Shown here: piece after piece, positions 23,601 through 33,743 of the stretch
Layout of the letters: every line of letters starts with the position of its first letter
How positions within the stretch are numbered: position 1 is the first letter of the stretch
Origin: Puffinus mauretanicus
Lineage: Eukaryota; Chordata; Aves; Procellariiformes; Procellariidae
Direction: 5' to 3'
NCBI GenBank assembly: GCA_023333565.1
Contig: JAJKFH010003558.1
Location: 124,001 to 188,000 of the forward strand
Length of the DNA stretch: 64,000 nt
The notes under the pieces: model-generated
What the model was told of the DNA's origin: nothing
The model's input: the letters and a program-made list of their open reading frames with translations, nothing else
Databases searched by the model: none
Program-made: the position numbers and the translations under genes

Positions 23601-26254
23601 ACTCAGACTGCAGCCTCTGAATGCTGCAAAATGCTATGTGGAAATTATTCTTGATCCATTGCCTGCTTTGGTTTTCTTTTTGGGTGGAAAAGACACAAAT
23701 AAGTATAGCTCTCAATAGCATGTCGAACAGCTGGAGAACCTCTCTGGAAGGACTGCAGGCATCTGGGGGCGGTGATGTATGGGCAGGTGGGCACATGTCA
23801 AACCAGAGCAGTGCAGTGCTGCTGCAGGGGTTGTACCTTATTTTTCCTGTAAACACCCCAGATCCTACCAGACAGTAACTGTTGAACAGTACCCTTGGTA
23901 GGAATTTTCTCTTTAATGGAAGATGCATTCAGCATTGTTCACTTAGCCCAGAGAGTATGTGCTGTTGCTTTCTGTTTTCATTTTAAACTTCTTGCATTAG
24001 ACCTCGGTGATTTTCTCTGCTCACTATGTGAGCAGGGAGCTGAGTCCAGGAGACTTGTCTTTACATGAGGATGCTCTGTGGCTTGCTTTAACTTTTCACT
24101 CGTCCCCTGGAAGCCCATGGATAAGATATATGATAGTGATATTGGCTGAAACAGGTCATCATGCCTCTGACCATATGTTCAACTACTGGCAGCAAACACT
24201 TGTGAGCAATACTGTCTAAAAATTAGTGAGAAAACAGATATGCTAACCTGTTGCTTTTGGACAGTCAGTCTCACTGCTGATACATTAGAATATGGATGTA
24301 GGTCACTTCATATATAGAAGTCCTTGTGGTTCTCAGTGTCTTGTTTATATGACCACATTGAAAATACTTGATTGCAGCTAAAACTGATAATTTTCATGAA
24401 GGTGTACTGGATCATAGTGGCTGCAGTGAATTGCGCTGGGTACCTCATCAAACAGGCAATGGACAAAAATGCCTTTATGCCCTGGTCCTGTACATACATG
24501 CCTGAGTTAAACATGTCCATAAGTGTTTGTGTGATGAGAGCTTATGTCAGCAAGTTTTCCTTTGCGGTGCTTGACCTGGTAGAGAGAAGTAAAAAGGAGC
24601 TCAGTTACCTAATGGATTTGGAGAACAGATGACTGTCTTATGTTTCTCACAAGTTGTGAGCTGGCCCGATACTTGAAATGCTGAGGCAGGGCTGGTCTTA
24701 TGTCGTATGGAGCTCCAAGCAAAGCTTGGGCCCTACATTTTTGCCCCTATAAGTAATAGTTGTTCTGCTTTCCTGAGCTCCTCAGGGCTCATACTACTTC
24801 CTAGTATAGATCCCATCCCCTCTTCCTCTGCTCCCCTGCCCAATTTTCTCACTTCTTCAGTCCAGGACCTCCTTCCAGGTTTTTACTTCAAATAGTAGGT
24901 TCTGGTACTGCTGCTGAATCAGTGGCTAGCTATTGGCAGTAGCTAGTTAGGAGACAAGTTCATATGTTAATGGCTCTGTGCTCCAAACACTGGCATCAGC
25001 TCAACATGAGCACGTTTTATATATTCCCTGTGGCCCAATCAGCTAATGTGCAGTAGCGTCAAACGGATCTTCAAAAACAGAAGACATGAAGTAGTTCACT
25101 TGGACTGCTTATAACCAAGACTAGTCTTGATTTAAACTGCTCAGCTGTTGGATTGTGATGTAGCTATATGAGCCATTTTAAAATTATAATTAAAGGTTTT
25201 AAAACAGGTTTTGAGTTCACTGAGCCCTCCCTCTCACTTGATTAATCAGTGATTTATACATATATAATGACTTTAACTCACTTAGGGGGTAATTTATGTC
25301 ATGATGTGCATGATATATGGATCTAAATAGACTGAAGAGAGGGAAAAAAGAACCATCTGTTCTCTAGAAAACTGTCCGCTGTCAGAAGGATTCAAGAACT
25401 GTGTTTGAAAAATGTGTTTAGAAAACGAGGAACAAATTTATCTAAATTTCTTGTGCTGTCTGGATGACATTCTCATCAGGTGTATGTTGCCCAACAAACA
25501 AGGTTAGGAACTTGAATTTTTAAGCTTTTGTAAGACTTCATATTCCATAATTTGTTCAAAAGTCTGTATTTTTAAGAACATACATGTCTTTTGTCCTGCT
25601 CTTCACAGTGCTCATGGAACACTGTTTTTGCAGCTACCGGATGGATACAGAGATCCCACTGCCCAAGTTTAAACACTACCTGCACCAAATAAGAAAATAG
25701 AAGTGATATTTCCTGGGAGTAGCAGGGTTTTATTTAGGGTGGGTGTTTAAAAGCAGAAGTATCATTCTTTGTGTCACTTACCTGCATACCTAGTAGGGTT
25801 TGTCAAGTGAGAAACCTCCTTGTGCCCTTCCCTTATGCAATAAGAGCAAGTTAACTATCATAAGGAAAACATTTATGCATATTTTTAAATTTGCACATGC
25901 AAACTTTGTATGATCTTCAATAGGACGACTTATGCATGCAAACTTAAGCAAATGCACAGGCACTTGTGGGATCAGGGCTTAACTTTCTGCCTGAGGGGGG
26001 AAAATCATGGAATATAGATGTGTGCAGCAATTGAAATACGAAGGTGGACTGGTATGTGCTCCAGAAACTATAGACAGCAACTGCAAAGGCAGTTGCAAGT
26101 TCTTTGATGTTCTACCTTTTCTTTGGTTTTGTTTGGTGTTTTTTCTTTCTTTTTTTTTTTTTTTATACTACAGGGTTGTTGTATTTTAAGTTAAATGTAT
26201 CTGTAGCAAGCTCAGTATTTAACAGCATGCTGGAAAAAACATTTCCTGCGAAGG
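20673..26254. other. Non-coding 5' flank of EPB41L4A
   Basis: AT-rich sequence with no recognised gene or recent repeat across 5.6 kb. It ends in a T-rich tract (about 26136-26166) just before the CpG island. In mammals an antisense non-coding gene (EPB41L4A-AS1, hosting SNORA13) starts head-to-head with EPB41L4A, so this is where a bird counterpart would be expected on -. I could not identify its exons or the snoRNA by eye. Confidence 0.5.
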
Positions 26255-27015
26255 CTACTTTTAAAGTCAGCCTCTCCCGGCCCTCTCACCGGCGTCTCCA
26301 GAAGCCCTTCCCCGCCACGTACAAAACCCGCTCCCCGACCCGACGCTCTTCGGGGAGCACCGCCGACCCTGGCGGCACACCGCCCAGCCCGCCCCCGCCG
26401 CCGCTCCACGGGCAGCGCGGCCCCGGCCCCCCGCGGCCCAGCAGGGGTCAGTGCTGCCGCGGCGTGCGGGGCCGCGGCCGCCGGGAGGGGCCGCGGTGGC
26501 AGAGGCCGGCGGGCCGGCACCAGCACGGGGGACACCGCCCCCGCCCCACCGCCGGCAACCGGCACAGCTGAGCCCCGGGAGAGGGCAGCGAGGGTCCGGC
26601 TCCGGGCCTGGGATGCCGGTGGAGTACCGTGAGATGCGGCGCGGTGCCGCGGGCCGGTGCACGGTGTCGGTGCCGGGCGGGCGGGGCGGGCGGGCGCGGA
26701 GCAGCCAGCCCGTGGGCGGCGCCGGCGGCTTCTCGGCCGGGCAGGTGCCGTCTGCCGGCCTCCGTCTGGAAGCCGCCCCGGTCCGCCACCGCCCGCCCGA
26801 GGGCAGCCCTGCGCGGCGGACAGCAGGAGGCGGCCGGCGGCTGGCTCTGTCCCGGCGCCCGGCGGTGCCCCCCCATACCTCCGCCCCCGCCGGGGGAGCA
26901 GGCGAGCGGCTGCCGGCGCCCTCCCTACATGGCCGCGGGCAGGCGGGGGACGCCAGCCCCGCGCTCGCTGGGCACCGCCGCCGCCCCGCTCCGCTAGCAG
27001 GGTCCGCAGCCGGAG

Positions 27016-27291
27016 GTAACGCGCCTGCCGGGCGGGGACACCGACCTCCCCCCACCCCTGGCCGCGGCGGCGGAGAGGGCTCCCCCGGCGCCCGCTCCTC
27101 CACACAAAGGGGAGGCAGGAGGCGCGGAAACGTGCGCGGACGGGGCGGGGGACGGGGCGGGTGGGCGGCTCGGTACCTCCCCGGGGCGGCAGCGGCGGGG
27201 GAGCCGCCGTGACAGCCAGCCGCGGGCGAGGGCTGCGCCCTGGGCTCCTTACTAAAAAGCCGCCGGTCTTTTTCCTCCCCCTTTCCCACAG
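27016..27291 (+). other. EPB41L4A: Candidate 5'-UTR intron
   Basis: The 3' end has the TACTAAA branch-point-like sequence at 27250-27256, a pyrimidine tract and CCCACAG/GGAG, with the AG at 27290-27291. The branch A to AG distance is about 36 bases, which is canonical. A matching donor candidate upstream is GGAG/GTAACG with the GT at 27016-27017, giving a 276-base intron. The acceptor is convincing and the donor is one of several options. If used, the coding exon starts at 27292 and a non-coding exon lies upstream. Alternatively transcription starts downstream and the site is silent. Confidence 0.4.
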
Positions 27292-27329
27292 GGAGCGCCC
27301 GGCACCCCCCGTCCAGGCTCTTCCGCGGG

Positions 27330-27380
27330 ATGGCGGCGGCGGCGGAGGGCCGCCCCCTGGGGCTGGGCGCTGCGCCCTAG
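27330..27380 (+). CDS. Upstream ORF in the EPB41L4A leader (16 codons)
   Basis: ATG at 27330 with G at -3 and G at +4, so a strong initiation context. It encodes [16 protein letters not shown] and stops at TAG, 160 bases before the main ATG and out of frame with it. It lies between the candidate 3' splice site at 27291 and the main start, so most leader models would include it. It could lower or condition translation of EPB41L4A through reinitiation or leaky scanning. There is no evidence that the peptide has a function. Confidence 0.45.
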   Translation: MAAAAEGRPLGLGAAP

Positions 27381-27410
27381 CAGCCGCCGGCCTCCAGCCG
27401 CTGCGGCGGG

Positions 27411-27452
27411 GCGCGGAGCCGGGCGCGAAGCCGGGCGCGGAGCCGGGCGCGG
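27411..27452 (+). repeat. 12-bp GC tandem repeat in the leader
   Basis: Three tandem copies of GCGCGGAGCCGG, the second with one A change, followed by a partial fourth, about 90 bases before the main ATG. Its extreme GC content should form stable secondary structure in the 5' leader RNA, and such arrays tend to vary in copy number. Confidence 0.85.
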
Positions 27453-27540
27453 CCCAGCCCCGGCTGCGCCTCAGCCCCTCTCCGCCGCCGCTCGGGGCTT
27501 TTCCCGCCTCCCCGCCCCATCCCCGGCTATCGCAGCAGGC

Positions 27541-27639
27541 ATGGGCTGTTTCTGCGCGGTCCCGGAGGAATTCTACTGCGAAGTTCTGCTCCTGGACGAG
27601 TCCAAGCTGACCCTGACCACCCAGCAGCAGGGCATCAAG
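27541..27639 (+). CDS. EPB41L4A: EPB41L4A first coding exon (FERM protein)
   Basis: Encodes the first 33 residues, [20 protein letters not shown] through TTQQQGIK. I recognise them as the strongly conserved N-terminus of band 4.1-like protein 4A (NBL4). In this family they form the start of the FERM F1 (ubiquitin-like) lobe, which leads into a full FERM and FERM-adjacent region. The protein links membrane proteins to the cortical cytoskeleton and has been tied to beta-catenin signalling. The human protein is roughly 680 residues, so only about 5% is here. The start has G at -3 and G at +4. The exon ends AAG/GTACGG, a consensus donor in phase 0, which agrees with the family exon boundary after GIK. 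Without splicing the frame would run into the intron to a stop at 27822. The CpG island around it is the promoter. The rest of the gene lies to the right, beyond this window. Confidence 0.9.
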
Positions 27640-28250
27640 GTACGGGCGGCAGCGGGGCTGCGGGATGCGCTGCGGGAGAGCCCCCGGGGCCGGGCTCCGC
27701 ACCGTGCGGTGCGGCTGCCCGGCGGCGTCTGCTCCCCACCGCGTTTCGGTAGCCGGGAAGGGAGCGGCGGTAGGAAAAAGGGTTTCCGGGATCCCGCGGG
27801 AGGCGAAAAAATAATTTCGTAACTTTCGTTGCGGTCGCGCGAGGGACGGATGAACCAGGAAGACGCGTGCCGGTGGGGTAGACGTGGCTTTGGAGACTTG
27901 ACTTGGAGATACTCATTTAAATGAGCAGGTGCCGACCCTCCCGGAGCACTCGGGACTCTTGGCACGAGGCTCTTTCCGTACATGCTGGCGAAAAAAAAAA
28001 AGAAAAAGGCGGCTGTGTACACGGGCTGTTGCGCACCCGTGTTGAGTCACTCCCCTCTCCCTCGGCCGCTGCTCCCTGCCGTGCCCTCCCGGGAGCTGCT
28101 CGCCTCTGCGGGGCAAGGGCCGCCGGCGGCGGGGCAGAGCCGGGCGCCTCCCCCCGGCCCCAGGGCCGGCAGGGCAGCAGCTCCCGAGCGGAGGGGTGAA
28201 GGTCCAGCCTCGTCTCCAGCCCTGTGGGGCCGGTAGCCTGGTCGGTGGGA

Positions 28251-30634
28251 AAAGCTCTTGCCCTGCTGCAGCACGCTCGGCGCGGATGAACTCTTCAAAG
28301 TAGTCGGCTGCCAAACGCTAATGAGACCTGACAGAGCATGTGAAAACTGAGATTTTTCTAAAGGCCCTTTACTTGGTCCTGTTTGGTTCGGCCTGATGAC
28401 AGCAAATGGCATCTCTCAGACACTTGAAGCCCTTGTTTGAAAAGCCGGAGACTTGAATTTATTAGCAACGTAAGAACGTGGTGTCAGTGTTGGATCAGAA
28501 AAAAAGAAAGAAGTCAGTTCTTCTAAAATTTCTTCTTGGAAGTGGCTGATCTATTTTACCTAAGACATTCAAGGAATAAAAATTTGTATGCCTGTATGTT
28601 TCAGCTTGAATGATTAAAGTTTGGTGAGGCAACTGGGGAAAGGAAAACCCAAAGAGGGGGAGAGGGAGTCTAAATTTAACAATATAATTTTAACTATAGT
28701 TTGTGGCGCTACCAGCTCTGCATGTATGGAGAATTGTCAAGCTTTGCTGAATCAACTGCCTGCAAATAGGCACATAAATCCACGCTTAGCACAGAGGAGT
28801 AAGCAAATCACTGTGACGCTGGAATTCAGTACCTACGTAGGGTCTTTGAAGTATAAGTTTAGGCACTTCTGAAAAGCTTACCTTTATATGTGCAGATGTG
28901 GGTATATATGTTATGTATGCATATATGCTTTTGTTGCCTGTAAATGTGCAGTCGCAGAAGTATATTAAAAGAATAATCTGCAAACATAGTCCTACGGCTA
29001 GCTTCATGAATCCAAACTCTGAAAGGTGATGGGTTTGTGCAGTGTCTAATAAAAATTAATGTCCCATGGGAAAGAAAGGATCTGAAGATGTAACTTCTGT
29101 TTAAGAACGCATGACTTGCAGTGTTGGGAACCGTCTAGTTTAAGATGAAGGTGTGGTTTCCTGCCATTCTTACTGCGATCTGAACGTGGTATGATGCTGA
29201 AGATTTCACCCCTTCCACCTGTTCCTTCTCTGTCTTGAACCTAATCATGGAGCAGTCATAGAGTCAGTTGGAAGAGTGTGCGGCTCTGACAGAAAAGTAG
29301 TAGTTTATTAACGTTTTGGGGTAGGCGCTGAGACTGCACAGCAGGGAACTTTAGGGAAAGGAGAATCTCCCTTTTTATAGCAGCCTGTTTTTTTTTCTTT
29401 TTTTTTAAGATTATATTTGTATAATATGAAACCACACCCCAGTGCCGTAGCTCTGTGAGCCCTTGAAAGCCTACAGAGAGGAACTACATAGCTCTCCCCT
29501 AGTCAATGGTTTCCACCATTGTGTTCTCCCTTCCCTTTGTACTCGCACAAGTGTTTGTGCAGCTGTGTGTGAAGAGCAGCGCATGTCCAGCTGAAGGGTA
29601 ACGACTGGTTTTCCTTTTGCTGGGTTAGTCTTCGGCTGGGTCGGTGCCCTGATCTGCTTCACTGCTGGAGGAGGGCAGAACTGAGTCCTGGCTTGTGCCA
29701 TTTTAAACTGCTCAGGGAGCATTCGTGTTGTTTTTATTCTACAGGTTTCCACTGAAGTTATATAATTATTTCTTAGTAAAACAGAATTTAAAATTTGTCA
29801 TGTTCTGTCATTTGGCACTTTAACCTTGAAATATGAATGTTTTGTTTTAATTCTTTTGTTAGCATGTACAGATCTGAAAATGCAGTCTTGTTTTTTTTTT
29901 TTGTAGAATTTCAGCTTTGGCACCAAGATATAGATTAGAAATGTTCTTACGTATTTTATTTTAAAACAAAAATTCCTTAGAACTTCAGATTCTGCATGTA
30001 ATCTTTCTTTTGTCTTCATACTTTTAATTGGGTTCGCAGCTACACAGGAAACTTATGTTTTTGGTACTGTTTTACAAATCTTGAACTAATTACAAGAGCA
30101 GAGATTTTAAGTGGTTGTACAAGCAACTTCATTCCCTTCTTTTACCCCAAGCAGATGCATGTCTGCTGCAAATAAAACCCACAACTTAATAGCTATTTAC
30201 TGTTTATGTACTTACTTGATATTAGTGGATTTAGTCCTCTTCGCTTTCAAGGGTGGAAGACTGAGCTCTGTGACTGTCGGAGTCCTAGGCAACTTCATTT
30301 GTTCAGTGGATCTGAAATAAAGGCATGAAGTAGATGCTTGTTTCTGAATGGATGTAGAGTTTTGAAGATGCGTTGCTTAGTTTGCATGGTAGTTATTTCT
30401 GACATGCTACGCTTGACAGCAACTGTATGCAGCAAAATATGACATTTTTGAATTACCGTTTTTATTAACACATTCTTGATACTACAGTGGGCTTTAAATT
30501 GTACGTCAGATTAAAACAATGAGCAGAGGTGGCAGAAGACTAAGACTTGGAGTGCAATTTAGAGATACTTGTCTCTTCTGTGTGGATTTCGAAGAGGTTG
30601 TTAGGGAAAGGAAAGGATTGGGTTTTTTTCTGGT
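28251..30634. other. Intronic, nothing recognised
   Basis: AT-rich intron sequence. A T-rich tract lies at about 29388-29407 and another T run at about 29889-29904. There is no convincing exon and no recent repeat. Confidence 0.5.
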
Positions 30635-30770
30635 TCCAAGTGGGGAAGCTGAGGTGCAGAGAGGTCAAGTGACTTTTCCAAGGTCATGCAACAGGTCAAC
30701 ATCAGAGCCAGGAATAAAGTTCCCAGCTCTCTAGGGTGGTAGCAGCTGACCACTCTGCTGTGGGCCACGC
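30635..30770 (-). mobile_element. Ancient MIR/CORE-type SINE, reverse
   Basis: GGGGAAGCTGAGGTGCAGAG is followed by AGGTCAAGTGACTTTTCCAA, GGTCATGCAACAGGTCAAC and AGAGCCAGGAATAAAG. This matches the order and wording of the inverse of old amniote MIR/CORE SINE consensus (GAGGCACAGAGAGGTTAAGT, CTTGCCCAAGGTCACACAGC, CAGAGCCGGGAATAG). It is one of the best preserved ancient repeats here. Confidence 0.82.
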
Positions 30771-33686
30771 TGTCTGGAGGGGTTTGTGATGATCTCTTCC
30801 GTGTAGTTGCTCAAACTGACTTTTGCTTCTCATAGTTTGTTTCTCTTTTCTCAGTGTTAGCAGTGCTGTCTTGCTGTTCTCTCTTTCTGTCTTTGGGGTT
30901 TAAGGCCAGCGCACTGTTGTGTGAAAATGTGGAAGCTGGCTCTCCAGCCTTCAGGTTTACAGCAGGCTGATAATAGCTAGATAATCAGGAAAGGGCATCA
31001 AATATCTTATCATCTCATTTTTTATGTTTCCCTATAGTACATTAACAGTGAGAGAGATTTTGGAGAGCGTTATATTTTGAGATAATAAGGCAATGGCTCT
31101 TGTTAGTCCAAAAAATTTTGGATTAAAACAGGCTATTCACCTGGTTCTGGTGCATTTTGTCTAATCAAGGTATATGGTCTCAGGTTGGGGCAGCTTTTCC
31201 TCTAAATAGGATGTTCAAGATGCCGATTAAGAAATGGGTTTTTAACAGACTTTTGCTACAAATATGGTAAGAATCAGCTGTTAACTGAAAAATAATCACT
31301 TTTCCAGGAGTGTAACTTTGACTCATCTTCACATAGATTAAACAATAACTTAGGCATTTTTACGGTACGGTACTATATCTTCTAAGTAGGTATAGCTTAT
31401 TTGTTGATGTCACAAGACACGTCAATAGTGTTTTGACATGATACCTGACTGATGGGTTGTAGCCATTACATATTTTGACTGTTAAGAATTGGAGTGATTG
31501 TCCTCGCAGAAGGAGATTGGTGTGCCTTGTTGCACAAACTTGTTACTGGAGGTCAAGGAAACCTCTGTGGGCCCTTAGAAAATACTGTTATGAAGCCTAT
31601 TGTGATTAGCTGTTTCAGAAAGAATGGTCATCCTGTAATGTGTATGTAACAGGAATTTAACAACTCTTTTACTTATTTTTCTTGAAAACATTATTTAAGA
31701 AAACATTGGGGTTTTTTTCCTGAAGAAGTTAAAAATATTATGAGACACCTCTATTTTATGTTTGTATCTCTTTGGTTGGAATAAAGTTTGTCAAAAAATA
31801 TTAGCTATTTCGCCAGTGAACAAACTCTCTAATTAGTCTTAAGCCATCTGGTCATTGCACTTTTGAAGTATTCCTTGAAATTCCACTCTGAGCACTATTT
31901 TTGTGCTAAGTTCTATTTAATTCGACATGTGTAATGGGCCAACAGCAAAGTTTCATTGTAAGAGAAGTGATGAACAGGATAGATACACTACTTCTTCCTG
32001 GAAGACTCCATTTGCAGTGTATGTTCTGTAACATTATTTTATTAAGTAGTACCATCTAATGGTGATATTCTGGCCAGTATACCACTTACTTGGTATGTTA
32101 AGGTGTTAATTGGTACTTCTGTGACATACAAAGCTATCTGGCCCTCCATGTGTGGCTCTCCATGCAGAGTTGCATTTCTACCTTTACAGAGTGTAGTTTG
32201 TGAGCCACACTTACAGGTCGCATCTCTCTTTAAGGTACCCAGTCTCCAAAGAAAGTGTGTGGTTTTTATCTGGGACATAAGCAGGCAGATTCTTCTTCAC
32301 GATGATGTACTGAGAACTTAATAAAATGAGATCCAACGATCTAAAAGCAGGCTTCAACATCTCAATGTGGTTTAAAAAAATAAACAAAAAACCACACACA
32401 CACAAATACCTGAAATGGTGAGTGGCTGAGGTTAGGAACTTTGTTAAATTACTTGATATGTAAAAAACATGAGTGGGTTCATCAGAATATGATAGATGTT
32501 GTTAAGAAACTCATGGAATAATTGACAATATGATTTAGTATAATATATAGAAATAGGTAAACATACCATTTCTTAGAAAGTTTTCTGGGGATTACTCTGG
32601 CATTATTCTTCTTGTTCACTCCCCAGTGAAGTTTTGTTTTTTTTTTTTTTTAAATCTGAGCAGTTCGAAATGTTCCAGGCTTCATACCTCCACAATTTAG
32701 TATATACAGAAAATGTGAGGTGTACTTTTGGATCAAGCTAATTTAGCTCCAGGGACTCCAAGGAGTCAATATGGGAATGGTAGGTTCTTATTCTTTTCCC
32801 CTGGTGAAAATGCTTAATGAATGCACATGTCAGCAGAAGATAGAGCCCTATGAATAGAAAGATCTTACATTGTGTTAATTATTCTACTGGGGAGTTGGCA
32901 TTAAAAGTCAAATTGGTCGTCATTTGCTGTGTGAATATGGAACCTATTGTGATAGTGATTTCTGCTGTTTTATACTTCTACATTTTTTAAAAAGGAAAGC
33001 ATCTTTCTGTGAGGAATTTTCTTAATTATGCAGGTACACTATTTCAGAAATCCTAAAAATCCCTTTAATGGTAGATTGAAGTTGCTTTCCACCTTTAGTA
33101 ATTTACTTACCACCTATCGTAATTATGAAACTGTAATATCAAAGTTCAAGCATAATAAATCATATTCTTTCCTCTGCCCTGTTTGGTATTGATTAATAGA
33201 TACTTTCAAGGCAGATTCTTCTAGATATCTAGAATAATATTTTGAAAAGAATAGTTAACAAAAAGTGGATTGGTTAAAAGGACACAATCTTGAAATCCAG
33301 CTATTTTTTTTGCTAAACACTGAAAACAGTACTTAGAAAAACCGATACCATTCTAAGTCTTGTTGGCAACCTCATAATTTCTTTTCTTTATAAAGCTACA
33401 ATTTTCTGTTATTTACTCATATTTTGTACAGCAGCAGGGAAACTAAACAGATAATATTGTCAAGCTCCAAGTGTAAATCAGTACGTGTTTTCTTCTTTAA
33501 TGTCGTAGATTCAATACATCCAAGGATTGTTTGTAACAAAAGCAACAAAAAAGAGTTTTAACAAAAAATGTAAATTAATGATACTCCATAGCATTTCCAC
33601 ATTACAAAGATGCTATTCTTTCTTAAATTTCTATTATGGGTATAAAATAGTCATCTGATTGCGCACTGAGTACAAGATGGTGCAGG
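30771..33686. other. Intronic, nothing recognised
   Basis: AT-rich. A short CA run at about 32392-32403 and a T tract at about 32636-32652 are the only simple repeats. No exon is recognised. Confidence 0.5.
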
Positions 33687-33743
33687 TGGAATTGTGCACT
33701 ATTTCAGTCCTCTAAGAATGGACTGAAATAGCGCACAATTCTA
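33687..33743. ncRNA. Near-perfect 22-bp hairpin (candidate only)
   Basis: Arms at 33689-33710 and 33720-33741 are complementary over 22 bases with a single mismatch, around a 9-base loop (TCTAAGAAT). Transcribed from + the mismatch is A:C. Transcribed from - it becomes a U:G wobble, so the stem is continuous. The total is about 55 bases, shorter than most microRNA precursors, so it may instead be a MITE-like palindromic element or a recent inverted duplication. I do not recognise the arm as a known microRNA. Confidence 0.4.

Larger units (their letters stand above)
26255..28250. promoter_or_regulatory. EPB41L4A: CpG island promoter of EPB41L4A
   Basis: About 2 kb of very GC-rich, CpG-dense sequence in an otherwise AT-rich window, starting sharply after CAGCCTCTCCCGGCCC. 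It carries many Sp1-type GC boxes, for example in GGGCGGGCGGGGCGGG near 26676-26694 and GACGGGGCGGG near 27140-27163. There is no TATA box near the coding exon. The composition and the enclosed first coding exon mark it as the housekeeping-type promoter. It extends about 1.3 kb upstream of the ATG, wide enough for divergent transcription. Long frames on both strands here (up to 496 codons on -) result from the lack of TA-containing stop codons in GC-rich DNA. Confidence 0.9.

Noticed and set aside
20673..26254. Expected SNORA13 / antisense host gene of mammals
   Set aside because: I could not identify the snoRNA boxes or exons by reading, so I do not annotate it. A covariance-model search is needed.
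26212..27702. 496-codon - strand frame and several other long frames in the CpG island
   Set aside because: Composed almost only of Pro, Arg, Gly and Ala, overlapping equally long frames on the other strand. This is what GC-rich DNA without AT-containing stop codons produces. No domain is seen, and the - frame runs through the EPB41L4A coding exon.
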